This document shows, one piece after another, positions 23,634 to 31,958 of a stretch of 35,662 bases of DNA; within the stretch, counting starts at the first letter, position 1, and each line of letters begins with the position of its first letter. Made by a program: the position numbers and the translations under genes. Source of the DNA: Komagataeibacter diospyri (GTDB taxonomy: Bacteria; Pseudomonadota; Alphaproteobacteria; Acetobacterales; Acetobacteraceae); assembly GCF_006538165.1 (NCBI RefSeq), contig NZ_BDLU01000043.1, positions 1 to 35,662 of the forward strand, given 5' to 3'. The notes under the pieces were generated by a model, which was not told the DNA's origin, did no database searches, and saw only the letters and a list, made by a program, of their open reading frames with translations.

Positions 23634-24872
23634 ATGACCACACAACAGAAAGACATTTTCATGCCGCCAGCCCCCCCTGTGCTCCATCCCGGCCGGCGTG
23701 CCATACTTGCCGGTGGGCTGGCCACGGGTGGCCTGTGGGCCAGTGGGCTACGCGTCCGCGCGGCAACTGTAGAGAACCTGCCACAACCAGCCAGCGTTAT
23801 CTCCACCCCACCCCGGCAATGGGGGGCGGATGCGCCAGTGTCCCCCCTGCCTGACCCGGACATACTGGTGCTGGATTCGAGCTTCGGCAATCTGGCCTAT
23901 GCCAATGCCGGGCTGAAACTGGCATGGCGCGGCGGGGGATGGCTGGAAGGTCCGGCATGGAACAGTGAAGGACGCTTCCTGCTGCTGAGCGATACGATCC
24001 GCGCCCAGCAGTACCGCTACCTGTGGGAAAACGGTGCGGTTTCGGTCTTTCGTGACTATTCCTACAACAGCAACGGCAACGCCTTTGATAACGAAGGTCG
24101 TCTGGTCAGTTGCGAACACGGCATGCGTCGCGTGGTCCGGTGGGACCATGACGGGTCATGCCACGTACTGGCCGACAGCTACGACGGCGCGCCGCTGAAC
24201 TCCCCCAACGATGTGGCGGTCCACCCTGATGGCAGCATCTGGTTCACCGATCCCGGTTATGGCGATACGATCGTGGAAGGCCATCCTGATGCGCCCGGCG
24301 CCCCCGCCAACCGGGGCGGCGTCGAACGCTGGACGCTGGATGGAGAAGTCGTGACCCAGTTTGGCGGCCACAGGCGGCAGGAAGACCATGTCTTCCGCGT
24401 TGATCCCGCCACCGGTAATATCCGCGCCGTGCTGACACAGCAGCAACTGCCGGACCCGAACGGGCTTGCGTTCTCGCCGGACGGGAAGATCGTCTATGTC
24501 ATTTCCGATGGGCCCGGACCGGGACAGGACGGGCATGGCGGCGACCAGCATATCCACGTGGGCGACGTGGTGGGGGATGAAGTGCGCAACCTGCGCCCCT
24601 TTGCCGACATGATGCTGAATGGCCACCAGATGATTCCCGATGGCATGCGCACCGATATTTTTGGCAATCTGTGGTGCGGGGCCAACGGACCGCTGGGACT
24701 GTGTGGCGTGGTGGTGTACAATCCCCACGGCCACATGATCGGACGGCTGCGCCTGCCGCGCGGGGTGTCGAACCTGACATTCGGCGGCCCCAAGCGTGAT
24801 ATGCTGTTCATGTGCGCAGGCGATGCGCTGTTCACGCTACAGGTCAACACGCAGGGGGCCGCCCCATCCTGA
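23634..24872 (+). CDS. gluconolactonase-like SMP-30 protein, Tat-exported
   Basis: The protein (412 aa from ATG 23634, or 403 from ATG 23661, which has AGAAAG upstream) is an SMP-30/gluconolactonase-like six-bladed propeller. A Tat-type leader is visible (GRRAILAGGLATGGLWASG). Metal-site residues fit the family: Glu in WLEGPAWN, Asn in LNSPNDVAV, and the Asp/Asn of LPDPNGLAFSPDG. Such periplasmic enzymes open glucono-1,5-lactone made by membrane glucose dehydrogenase, a central reaction in acetic acid bacteria. That substrate is inferred. It converges on fumC with a 33-bp gap. Confidence 0.85.
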   Translation: MTTQQKDIFMPPAPPVLHPGRRAILAGGLATGGLWASGLRVRAATVENLPQPASVISTPPRQWGADAPVSPLPDPDILVLDSSFGNLAYANAGLKLAWRGGGWLEGPAWNSEGRFLLLSDTIRAQQYRYLWENGAVSVFRDYSYNSNGNAFDNEGRLVSCEHGMRRVVRWDHDGSCHVLADSYDGAPLNSPNDVAVHPDGSIWFTDPGYGDTIVEGHPDAPGAPANRGGVERWTLDGEVVTQFGGHRRQEDHVFRVDPATGNIRAVLTQQQLPDPNGLAFSPDGKIVYVISDGPGPGQDGHGGDQHIHVGDVVGDEVRNLRPFADMMLNGHQMIPDGMRTDIFGNLWCGANGPLGLCGVVVYNPHGHMIGRLRLPRGVSNLTFGGPKRDMLFMCAGDALFTLQVNTQGAAPS

Positions 24873-24905
24873 TAAACTGTTTTGAAAAATAAACGCTTTT
24901 GGAGA

Positions 24906-26360
24906 TCAGGCCCCGCCCACGCCCTTGCCCACCATGTCCAGCGGGCGGACAAGCCGGTCGAAAGTCGTACCATCGACAAAGCCGGAAGCAAGGGCCGCCT
25001 CACGCAGGCTGATATCATGTTCCATGGCCTGATGCGCAATGGCGGAAGCCCGGTCGTACCCGATCTCCGGACTAAGCGCCGTGACCAGCATAACGGAACC
25101 CGCCACGTAAGAATCAATCCGCTTTCGGTTGAGCGTCGTGCCCTCAACCGAAAAGACCCGGAAATTATGACAGCCGTCAGCAAGGATGCGGATGGCATGC
25201 AGTACATTGGCGACAATGACCGGCCGCATCACGTTCAGGTCAAGCTGCCCCTGACTGCCCGCGAACGCCACCGTCGCGTCATTGCCCAGCACCTGCGTGC
25301 AGATCATGACCATGGCCTCGCACTGGGTCGGGTTGACCTTGCCGGGCATGATGGAGGAACCGGGTTCGTTTTCCGGCAGGTGTAACTCACCAAGACCACA
25401 GCGCGGGCCGGACCCTAGCAGGCGCATATCATTGGCGATCTTGAGCAGGCTGACCGCCACCCCGCGCAGGCCGGCTGACGCCCGTACCATGGCGTCCAGC
25501 CCGCCAAGGGCCGCAAATTTGTTGGGTGCGGTGACAAACGGCTTATCGGTCAGTGCGGCAATGCGCTTTGCAATGGCGCGGCTGAAACCCGGCGGGGCGT
25601 TCAGGCCGGTACCCACAGCCGTTCCACCCGCCGCAAGCTGCAGCAGGCCAGGGCGTGCGGCCTCGACCGCTTCCAGCGCATCTTCAAGCTGCTGCGCCCA
25701 GCCGGACCATTCCTGTCCCACCGTCAGGGGTACGGCGTCCTGCAGGTGGGTACGGCCAATCTTGACCACCTGCATCCATTCTTCCGCCTTCGTGCGCAGG
25801 CTTTCAATCAGTTCGCGCACGCGCGGCAGCAGGCGGCTGTCGATTTCCAGCAGGGTTGCGACATGCATGGCGGTGGGAAAGGAATCGTTGCTCGACTGCC
25901 CCATGTTGACATCGTCATTGGGATGCACGGGTTTCTTGGAACCAATGGTCCCGCCCAGAAGCTGGATGGCGCGGTTGGCGATGACCTCGTTCACGTTCAT
26001 GTTCGTCTGGGTGCCGGACCCGGTCTGCCAGACAAACAGCGGGAATTCGGAATCCAGCCTGCCCGCAATCACTTCATCGGCCACACGGCTTATGGCGTCG
26101 GCCTTCCATTGCGGCATGCGCCCATCGGCCGCATTGACCTGTGCCGCCGCCTTTTTCACGATTCCGTAGGCGTGGCATACCTCGATGGGCATATGGTCCC
26201 GCCCGATCGAGAAATGCACAAGGCTGCGCTGCGTCTGCGCACCCCAGTAATGGTTGGCGGGGACGTCGATTTCCCCCATCGAATCCTTTTCGCGCCGTGT
26301 GCCTGTGGCATCCAGCCCGATGGGGCAGTCCTTGATTACAGGGGTGGTGGGTTCGGTCAT
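24906..26360 (-). CDS. fumC: class II fumarate hydratase
   Basis: The enzyme (484 aa) is the iron-independent homotetrameric fumarase that interconverts fumarate and malate in the TCA cycle. The signature GSSIMPGKVNPTQCEA is exact, as are TGSGTQTNMNVNEVIANRA, QSSNDSFPTAMH and KIGRTHLQDAVPLT. The length is slightly above the usual 460-467 because of an N-terminal extension of about 20 residues. GGAAGGA lies about 8 nt before ATG 26360. It follows the TonB receptor gene by 94 bp on the same strand, and separate promoters are possible. Confidence 0.97.
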   Translation of the reverse strand: MTEPTTPVIKDCPIGLDATGTRREKDSMGEIDVPANHYWGAQTQRSLVHFSIGRDHMPIEVCHAYGIVKKAAAQVNAADGRMPQWKADAISRVADEVIAGRLDSEFPLFVWQTGSGTQTNMNVNEVIANRAIQLLGGTIGSKKPVHPNDDVNMGQSSNDSFPTAMHVATLLEIDSRLLPRVRELIESLRTKAEEWMQVVKIGRTHLQDAVPLTVGQEWSGWAQQLEDALEAVEAARPGLLQLAAGGTAVGTGLNAPPGFSRAIAKRIAALTDKPFVTAPNKFAALGGLDAMVRASAGLRGVAVSLLKIANDMRLLGSGPRCGLGELHLPENEPGSSIMPGKVNPTQCEAMVMICTQVLGNDATVAFAGSQGQLDLNVMRPVIVANVLHAIRILADGCHNFRVFSVEGTTLNRKRIDSYVAGSVMLVTALSPEIGYDRASAIAHQAMEHDISLREAALASGFVDGTTFDRLVRPLDMVGKGVGGA

Positions 26361-26454
26361 GGTGGCGTTCCTTCCCTTTATGGTTGCAGGGAATATGGGA
26401 ACGCCACCGGGCTTTCGCGCCCCCGCCCGGTATCACAAGCGGGTGCGCGGGGTT

Positions 26455-28770
26455 TTAGAAGTCAGCTTCAAGCGTGAAGTGATAGGCGCGTGGCAGACCG
26501 GCATAGGCAGCACTGGTGCCCGCCGCCGTTACAGCCGTGCCCGCAGCAGTGCCGTTATAAACGGACGACCAGTACCGTTCATTCGCAACATTGGTCACGC
26601 CAAAACGGGCCATCCACGGATGCCTGGCCGCACGGAACGGGAAACGCGCCCCCATATCCAGCGTGACGTAAGACCCGGCATAGGTCGAGTTATACACATC
26701 CGCCGCACGCCGGCCCGTGTAATGGACGTTGGCGTTGACAGCCAGACCGTTAAGCGCAAACCCCTGCGAGAACGGGATACGATAATCCAGCAGCACGTTG
26801 GCCTGAAGCGGTGCGACACCGACGGCTTCCTTGTTGGATGTCCTGGCGTTGCCCGTATTCAGCACTTCCGCATCAATCCATGTCATGCCGCCGATAACGG
26901 ACAGGCGTGGCGTGATATGACCCATAGCCTGGAACTCGACACCATAATTCCGCTGCGTGCCGAAATTACCATAAACATGCGATGTCGGGTCGATATAGGC
27001 ATAGCTGCGTGTTGCCCGGAAACCAGCCACGTTAAACTGGATATTACGGAACATGTACTTGTAGCCGACTTCAAACTCCTCACTCCGCACGGGCGAAGTG
27101 AACTGGTTGTTGTTCACCGCACCAGCCGAAACCGATGTACCGGCCTGCAATGAACGACCATAGGTGAAGTAGGCGGTCTGGTTGTCAGCCGGTTTGTAGA
27201 TAAGGCTGGCCATCGGGCTGAAGGCGGCATCGGCCCGCGAATTCGTGGTCTTTCCCTTGCCCAGGTGGGTGGTCGAGACAACGTAGCCATTCACCGTCTG
27301 CTTTGTCGGAGCTTCTTCCGTCACGGTCCCGGTACTGTCCTGATCCAGCCAGCTCCATGCCAGCGTACCCATGGCGGACCAGTGACGGTTGAAATGTACC
27401 GTGTCCCCCAGGATCATGGACTGATAGCGCACGTACTGGGATTCGTACTTACCCTTGTAATAGGGCTGCGGACCATTGGACGCGACCGCCGGATCATATA
27501 GCGACGCCGAGGCAACGGCGGTGTAGCTCTGTCCGCTCAGGGGGTTATAGCCCCCTTCCATGTAGCCGTTGGTACCAATGACAAGGTCATGCTTGATGAA
27601 CCCGGTATGCACATGGCCATTGATATAGGCCATGTTGCTGCCGACCTTGAAGTCATTGACCGTGGTGGCGGCGGAAATGGTCTGTTTGTAACCGCCCTGG
27701 TTGTTGATCAGCGTATCGGCGGATTCAAACACCTGACGGCCTGAATCCTGATACAGCCCGCCGATCACGAAGCTCCAGTTATCGTTGATCCGATGTTTGA
27801 GCTTGGCGAGGAATACGTTGTTTTCGGAGTTGTAGCCCGCATAATCCTGCCCCATATGCGGCTTGCTCAGATCAGGGGCTTCGGGCAACTGCATGTTGTT
27901 CAGGTTGACGCCCGCAGGCATGCCACGTTCATCATACGTGTAATGACTGGCATCGAGTTCAAGCACGGTGTCGCGGTCGAAATGGATATCGAAATCCGCA
28001 CTGACCATATTACGCCGCACCCAGCTGTCCTGCACATACGTCGTGCCGTCACCGTGCAGCAGGTTGATGCGGTAACCAAACCAGCCATTCTTGCCAAGGC
28101 GGCCTGACGAGTCGACATTTTCCATGAGCGTGCCGATGGAATCCACGCCAACCACCAGACGGTTTATGCGCTCATCAGTCGGGCGCTTCAGGCCATATTC
28201 AAATGTGCCCGCCGGGTTCTGGGGACCATACAGCGCACCGGCAAGGCCATTGAGCACCTGCACGTTATCGAACTGCTCGGCCGCATAGGGTGTTACGGTA
28301 AACGCGTTCAGGCCGTCGATGCGGCTGTTGGAAATCACGTCCGCCTCAAACCCGCGTGACTGCGGGCGGCTGGTGCCGGGATCAGCACGAGTTTCCAGCT
28401 GGACCGACGGTATGTACTGCATCAGGTCGTTGATGTTACGCGCCTGCTGGTTGACGATCACGTCATGCGGCACGGTCATGATCGACATGGGCGTATCAAG
28501 CGTGCGGCGCGTGCCCAGCGGGCCAAGGTTCGCAGTCTTCTTGTTATAGTTGGCCGCTGCCCCCGCCACCATCCGGTGATGGCCGATAACCGTCATTTCT
28601 TCCGCGTTGACGGACGTTACGGCATTATCCGTGGCACCTGTGCCCCTGACGGATGACTGGGCCTTCTTGCCCTTGTCCGGATCCGTGTCCTGCGCATAGG
28701 CGGAAGGGATGAGCAGTGCACCCAGACTGGCCGAAAGCATCCACGCCATACCTGCGGTCATTCTGGCCAT
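26455..28770 (-). CDS. TonB-dependent siderophore receptor
   Basis: The protein is 771 aa. It has a signal peptide (MLSASLGALLIPSAYA), a TonB-box-like EEMTVIGHH, and a plug domain with DTPMSIMTVPHDVI, NDLMQYIPSV, RGFEADV and VLNGLAGALYGPQNPAGTFEY. That last segment is typical of siderophore receptors (FhuE/FpvA type, TIGR01783). The barrel ends YHFTLEADF with terminal Phe. Imports ferric siderophore or a similar complex into the periplasm. ATG 28770 has TGGAA about 5 nt upstream. No TonB, ExbB/D or ABC siderophore permease genes are adjacent. Confidence 0.9.
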   Translation of the reverse strand: MARMTAGMAWMLSASLGALLIPSAYAQDTDPDKGKKAQSSVRGTGATDNAVTSVNAEEMTVIGHHRMVAGAAANYNKKTANLGPLGTRRTLDTPMSIMTVPHDVIVNQQARNINDLMQYIPSVQLETRADPGTSRPQSRGFEADVISNSRIDGLNAFTVTPYAAEQFDNVQVLNGLAGALYGPQNPAGTFEYGLKRPTDERINRLVVGVDSIGTLMENVDSSGRLGKNGWFGYRINLLHGDGTTYVQDSWVRRNMVSADFDIHFDRDTVLELDASHYTYDERGMPAGVNLNNMQLPEAPDLSKPHMGQDYAGYNSENNVFLAKLKHRINDNWSFVIGGLYQDSGRQVFESADTLINNQGGYKQTISAATTVNDFKVGSNMAYINGHVHTGFIKHDLVIGTNGYMEGGYNPLSGQSYTAVASASLYDPAVASNGPQPYYKGKYESQYVRYQSMILGDTVHFNRHWSAMGTLAWSWLDQDSTGTVTEEAPTKQTVNGYVVSTTHLGKGKTTNSRADAAFSPMASLIYKPADNQTAYFTYGRSLQAGTSVSAGAVNNNQFTSPVRSEEFEVGYKYMFRNIQFNVAGFRATRSYAYIDPTSHVYGNFGTQRNYGVEFQAMGHITPRLSVIGGMTWIDAEVLNTGNARTSNKEAVGVAPLQANVLLDYRIPFSQGFALNGLAVNANVHYTGRRAADVYNSTYAGSYVTLDMGARFPFRAARHPWMARFGVTNVANERYWSSVYNGTAAGTAVTAAGTSAAYAGLPRAYHFTLEADF

Positions 28771-28883
28771 GAGTATTCCATTTCGTTAGCCATTTTAAAC
28801 ATATTTAGGCGTATATAATCCCCCTGCCACAGCGTCCATATAGGCATAAATATATTCACTGTTCAGTTACCACATAAGAAGAG

Positions 28884-28905
28884 ACTGTGTCTTTATGGAT
28901 ACAGT
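28884..28905. promoter_or_regulatory. 22-bp imperfect palindrome upstream of the siderophore receptor
   Basis: ACTGTGTC and GATACAGT form 8-bp arms (7 of 8 pair) with a 6-nt spacer. It lies 114 bp upstream of the receptor start. Its position suits a regulator-binding site, possibly for iron control. It does not match the enterobacterial Fur consensus. Confidence 0.35.
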
Positions 28906-28962
28906 TGTCTATATATGGTTGAATACAGATAGGCCACTCCATTACCGGCTCTGAATGTATAA

Positions 28963-29013
28963 TTTTTTCATTATATGCATTATATTTTATAATTACTTCA
29001 TGTAATGAAAAAA
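28963..29013. repeat. 15-bp inverted repeat with flanking T/A runs
   Basis: TTTTTTCATTATATG and CATGTAATGAAAAAA are complementary at 14 of 15 positions around a 21-nt AT-rich loop. It lies 80 bp beyond the stop of the small gene at 29094. It may form a cruciform or end the lysE-side transcript. Confidence 0.5.
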
Positions 29014-29093
29014 AAATAAAACTGAAATACATTAAGTATATTTTTTATTATTCACAAAACAAATTACCATTGATTGCGTTTTTCTTATTATAT

Positions 29094-29309
29094 TTATAAA
29101 TTATTTACATGAAATGAAGGTAAAACCGGATGCCAGCCCGTTTCCAGATCAGGGATCATCAGACTGCCATAAGCAGATGATACAATGAAAACCGTTACAT
29201 ACACCCATTCCATCACCAGACCTGCCAGACACCATCCCGTCAGCCAGGGTGCAGGCATGATATAACCGCTCATTACAGACAGCATGGCAGCCCGCACCCG
29301 GACATGCAT
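29094..29309 (-). CDS. small hydrophobic protein downstream of lysE-type gene
   Basis: The product is 71 aa with two hydrophobic stretches (MPAPWLTGWCLAGLVM and WVYVTVFIVSSAYGSLMI) and a polar tail. It starts 15 bp after the LysE-type stop on the same strand. The nearest ribosome-site match (AGGGA) is about 12 nt away, longer than ideal. I recognise no family. Position suggests co-transcription with the exporter. Confidence 0.4.
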   Translation of the reverse strand: MHVRVRAAMLSVMSGYIMPAPWLTGWCLAGLVMEWVYVTVFIVSSAYGSLMIPDLETGWHPVLPSFHVNNL

Positions 29310-29324
29310 GGTGAACTGTGATCC

Positions 29325-29954
29325 CTATATACGCGTCAGCAGCAGCATGGCCCCGAAGCCGATGAACACGAGTCCACTCACAAAGCAGAAAACTCGATGC
29401 ACCCCCGGCGTACGCAGCCATACGGACAGGACACGCCCACCACCGGCATAAACCAGGTAGCAGGACACCTCCACCACCGCGAATGTCATCACCAGCATGA
29501 CATATTGCGGCATGCGTGCCGCAGCCGGATTGACAAACTGAGGCAGAAAGGCCGCGGCGAACAGTAGCAGCTTGGGATTGCTGATCCCGGTCAGGAACCC
29601 GTCACGAAACAGATCCCGCATGGCCACGGCAGGCATGGAAGACAGATCTGTCCCGTTACCGCCCACCATGTCATGCGCGCGCCATGCCCGGATACCCAGA
29701 AACACCATATACGCCGCCCCGATCATCCGCAGCACCGCAAACAGGCGTGGTGATGCCGCCAGCACCCCTGCCATGCCCGCAAGCGATGCAATGACCACCA
29801 GCACAATCGCCAGTATGCACCCTGCCATGACGCTCACACTGCGCAGAAATCCGTACCGGGTGCTGATTGACATGACGTGCATCATGTTCGGCCCCGGCAT
29901 GGCGGATAATACGAAAGCAGTGGCGGCGAACAGCAGCCATGTATGAAACGTCAC
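29325..29954 (-). CDS. LysE/RhtB family amino-acid exporter
   Basis: The product is 209 aa from GTG 29954, the usual length for this family. AGGGGG lies about 9 nt upstream. A longer frame to 30128 has no good start. The protein shows the family opening FVLSAMPGPNMMHVMSIS with the conserved PGPN, six hydrophobic segments, the loop GIRAWR, and GISNPKLLLFAAAFLPQFV. LysE/RhtB proteins export amino acids or derivatives by proton antiport in the inner membrane. Substrate unknown. It is divergent from the zinc operon and shares its 165-bp spacer, so the Zur-box-like site could affect both. Confidence 0.9.
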   Translation of the reverse strand: MTFHTWLLFAATAFVLSAMPGPNMMHVMSISTRYGFLRSVSVMAGCILAIVLVVIASLAGMAGVLAASPRLFAVLRMIGAAYMVFLGIRAWRAHDMVGGNGTDLSSMPAVAMRDLFRDGFLTGISNPKLLLFAAAFLPQFVNPAAARMPQYVMLVMTFAVVEVSCYLVYAGGGRVLSVWLRTPGVHRVFCFVSGLVFIGFGAMLLLTRI

Positions 29955-30003
29955 CTGCCCTGACCCCCTGTTCATGATGTGGGTGACACCATGCCGCCTT
30001 CCC

Positions 30004-30031
30004 TTGACGGTGGGCAAGTCGATGATATAGG
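30004..30031 (+). promoter_or_regulatory. sigma-70-type promoter of the zinc operon
   Basis: TTGACG (30004-30009) and TATAGG (30026-30031) form -35 and -10 boxes with a 16-bp spacer. The expected transcription start near 30038 falls inside the Zur-box-like palindrome, as expected for a repressed promoter. Confidence 0.55.
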
Positions 30032-30035
30032 AATA

Positions 30036-30050
30036 TGTTATATTATAACA
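30036..30050. promoter_or_regulatory. Zur box-like palindrome
   Basis: TGTTATATTATAACA is a perfect 7-1-7 palindrome. It matches the core of Zur operators in proteobacteria (TGTTATA-n-TATAACA). It sits just downstream of the -10 box and 70 bp before the first gene of the znu operon. Zinc-loaded Zur would block transcription here. The zur gene itself is not in the window. Confidence 0.85.
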
Positions 30051-30119
30051 CTTTGGGTTCCCATGCCGCTTTCCTTTCCTGTCTCCCCCTCGTCCACGGA
30101 CCAAGACAAACGGACAGCC

Positions 30120-30263
30120 ATGCAGCACCCTACCCCCGATATGACCCCTGCCCCGCTACCCATGACATGGATGGCACGCGCATGGTGGCAGCGGCTGGCC
30201 TGCATGACAGTGCCGTGCGCCATATTATGGGGACTGATCGCATGGGCCGTCTCCATACCATGA
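30120..30263 (+). CDS. 47-aa membrane peptide, first gene of the zinc operon
   Basis: The micropeptide has a Pro-rich polar start, an aromatic-basic stretch (WMARAWWQRLACM) and one membrane segment (TVPCAILWGLIAWAVSI). It lies between the Zur box and znuC. Its TGA overlaps the znuC start in ATGA (30260-30263), so the two are translationally coupled. The Shine-Dalgarno is weak (CGGA). I know of no named family. It may aid assembly of the Zn transporter, or simply serve as a leader that sets znuC translation. Confidence 0.6.
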   Translation: MQHPTPDMTPAPLPMTWMARAWWQRLACMTVPCAILWGLIAWAVSIP

Positions 30264-31000
30264 TCCCTGACACGACTGCCGGCACGATCCGGCTGGAAGA
30301 TGCGGGGGCGATCATGGGTGGTCAGACGGTGTGGCGGCACGTAACCGGCAGTTTCCGTCCCGGCAGCATGACCGCGATTGCAGGGGCCAACGGTACGGGC
30401 AAGTCCACCCTGCTGCGCGCCATACTGGGTGAAGTGCCGCTGGCGCATGGCACGGTCACGCGCGGGGGACTTGGTCCACGTGATTTCGGCTACCTGCCGC
30501 AGGCACGCATCATCGACCGGGGTTTCCCCATAAGTGTCACCGACATGGTGCTGGGCGGTGCATGGCAGCAGACGGGCCTGTTTGGCCGTGCGGACCGGAC
30601 AGTGCGCCTGCGTGCGGCCAATGCATTGCATCGCGTCAACCTTGACGGACAGGCACAGCGCATGATCGCGGCCCTGTCGGCTGGCCAGTTCCAGCGCCTG
30701 CTGTTTGCCCGGCTGCTGATGACCGATGCACGGGTCATCGTACTGGACGAACCCTTTACCGCGCTGGATGCGCCCACGACACAGGACCTGCTGGAACTGG
30801 TATGCGAGTGGCATACGCAGGGGCGCACCATCATTGCCGTGCTGCATGACATCCACCAGATCCGCACCTGTTTCCCCGATGTCGTGCTGCTGCATGACGG
30901 ACAGGCGACCTGGGGCCGGACTCCCGACATCCTGACGCCTGTTATCCTGCAGCGTGCCTATGGCGGGACACGGGACAGGTGGGCGGACATGCCGTCATGA
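30260..31000 (+). CDS. znuC: zinc ABC transporter ATP-binding protein ZnuC
   Basis: The protein (246 aa) is the ATPase of the high-affinity zinc importer. Walker A GANGTGKST (42-50), the Q-loop region YLPQ, the signature LSAGQFQRLLFAR, Walker B VIVLDEPF and the switch His in AVLHDIHQI are present. The signature has Ala for the usual Gly. Start ATG 30260 overlaps the upstream peptide stop and its own TGA overlaps the znuB start (ATGA, 30997-31000). The Zn assignment rests on the upstream Zur box and on ZnuA. Confidence 0.9.
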   Translation: MIPDTTAGTIRLEDAGAIMGGQTVWRHVTGSFRPGSMTAIAGANGTGKSTLLRAILGEVPLAHGTVTRGGLGPRDFGYLPQARIIDRGFPISVTDMVLGGAWQQTGLFGRADRTVRLRAANALHRVNLDGQAQRMIAALSAGQFQRLLFARLLMTDARVIVLDEPFTALDAPTTQDLLELVCEWHTQGRTIIAVLHDIHQIRTCFPDVVLLHDGQATWGRTPDILTPVILQRAYGGTRDRWADMPS

Positions 31001-31863
31001 GCATCCTGTCCGTATTATGGGATCCGTTTGCATCCTTCGGCTTCATGCGTCGCGCACTGGTGGCGTCCATGACGCTTGGCATGGGGGCGGGGCCTGTTGG
31101 GGTAATGCTGCAACTGCGCCGCATGAGCCTGATTGGCGATGCGATGAGCCATGCCATCCTGCCGGGTGCCGCCGTCGGGTTCCTTCTGGCGGGTGGCCTG
31201 TCGCTGACGGCCATGGGACTTGGGGGGATCGTGGCAGGGCTGGGTGTGGCGCTGCTGGCCGGACTGGTCAGCAGGCGGACGCAGCTTGCCGAAGATGCCA
31301 GCTTCGCCAGTTTCTACCTGACTTCACTGGCGCTGGGCGTACTGATCGTCTCCGCGCGCGGGTCGAATATCGACCTGCTGCATGTACTGTTCGGCACCAT
31401 TCTGGGCATTGACGCATCGGCGCTGTGCCTGATGGGGGGCATTACGACACTCAGCATCGCCCTGCTGTCCATCATCTGGCGGCCACTGGTCATGGAATGC
31501 GTCGATCCCGGTTTCATGCGCATGACCGGCGGGCGCGGCGGCATCTACCACATGGTGTTCCTGTTTCTGGTGGTCATCAACCTCGTTGCGGGGTTTGAAG
31601 CCCTTGGCACGCTCATGTCGGTGGGCATGATGATGGTGCCCGCCGCGACCGCGCGGCTATGGACACGCCGCCTGCTGCCCATGATGGTGCTGTCCGCCGC
31701 AACGGGCATGGCGGCGGGGCTGATCGGGCTGCTGGTATCCTATCATTACGGGCTGGCGGCGGGGCCATCAATCATCCTGACATGTAGCGTGCTTTATATC
31801 CTTTCCCTTGTCGTATCGCCCGCAGGATTGCGCGCAGGACGACACGTTCACGAAACATCCTGA
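30997..31863 (+). CDS. znuB: zinc ABC transporter permease ZnuB
   Basis: The integral membrane subunit (288 aa) has about eight hydrophobic segments. It shows the ABC-3 family (ZnuB/MntB) landmarks: GPVGVMLQLRRMSLIGDAMSH near the start, LPGAAVGFLLAG, LHVLFGTILGID, and late ALGTLMSVGMMMVPAATARL. ATG 30997 overlaps the znuC stop. A GTG at 30979 is possible but less likely. A repeat copy follows immediately before znuA. Confidence 0.92.
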   Translation: MSILSVLWDPFASFGFMRRALVASMTLGMGAGPVGVMLQLRRMSLIGDAMSHAILPGAAVGFLLAGGLSLTAMGLGGIVAGLGVALLAGLVSRRTQLAEDASFASFYLTSLALGVLIVSARGSNIDLLHVLFGTILGIDASALCLMGGITTLSIALLSIIWRPLVMECVDPGFMRMTGGRGGIYHMVFLFLVVINLVAGFEALGTLMSVGMMMVPAATARLWTRRLLPMMVLSAATGMAAGLIGLLVSYHYGLAAGPSIILTCSVLYILSLVVSPAGLRAGRHVHETS

Positions 31864-31867
31864 AAAC

Positions 31868-31919
31868 CAGAATTTTTAGGTGAAGCTTTTTGAAAAAAGG
31901 CGGCACCCAAAAACTTCTG
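31868..31919. repeat. structured intergenic repeat, copy 4, inside the znu operon
   Basis: It begins GAATTTTTAGGTGAAGC and ends GGCGGCACCCAAAAACTT. The two inner hairpins have been fused (CTTTTTGAAAAAAGGCGGC), which leaves mainly the outer stem TTTTTAGGTG/CACCCAAAAA. It lies in the 95-bp gap between znuB and znuA. It could attenuate or process the transcript and so set the level of ZnuA relative to ZnuBC. Confidence 0.75.
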
Positions 31920-31958
31920 TTTGTTATCAGCAGTCTTTTTTTAATGGAGTTCGCGCCG

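Larger units (their letters stand above)
28771..29093. other. AT-rich 323-bp spacer with two inverted repeats
   Basis: No gene is seen. The stretch is much more AT-rich than its surroundings, especially 28950-29093. It should contain the promoter of the siderophore receptor (minus strand) and the 3' end of the lysE-side transcript. A textbook Fur box is not visible. The two inverted repeats are listed separately. Confidence 0.4.

Noticed and set aside
28801..28920. Fur box upstream of the siderophore receptor
   Set aside because: AT-rich pieces look superficially similar, but no 19-bp match to the Fur consensus could be found on either strand.
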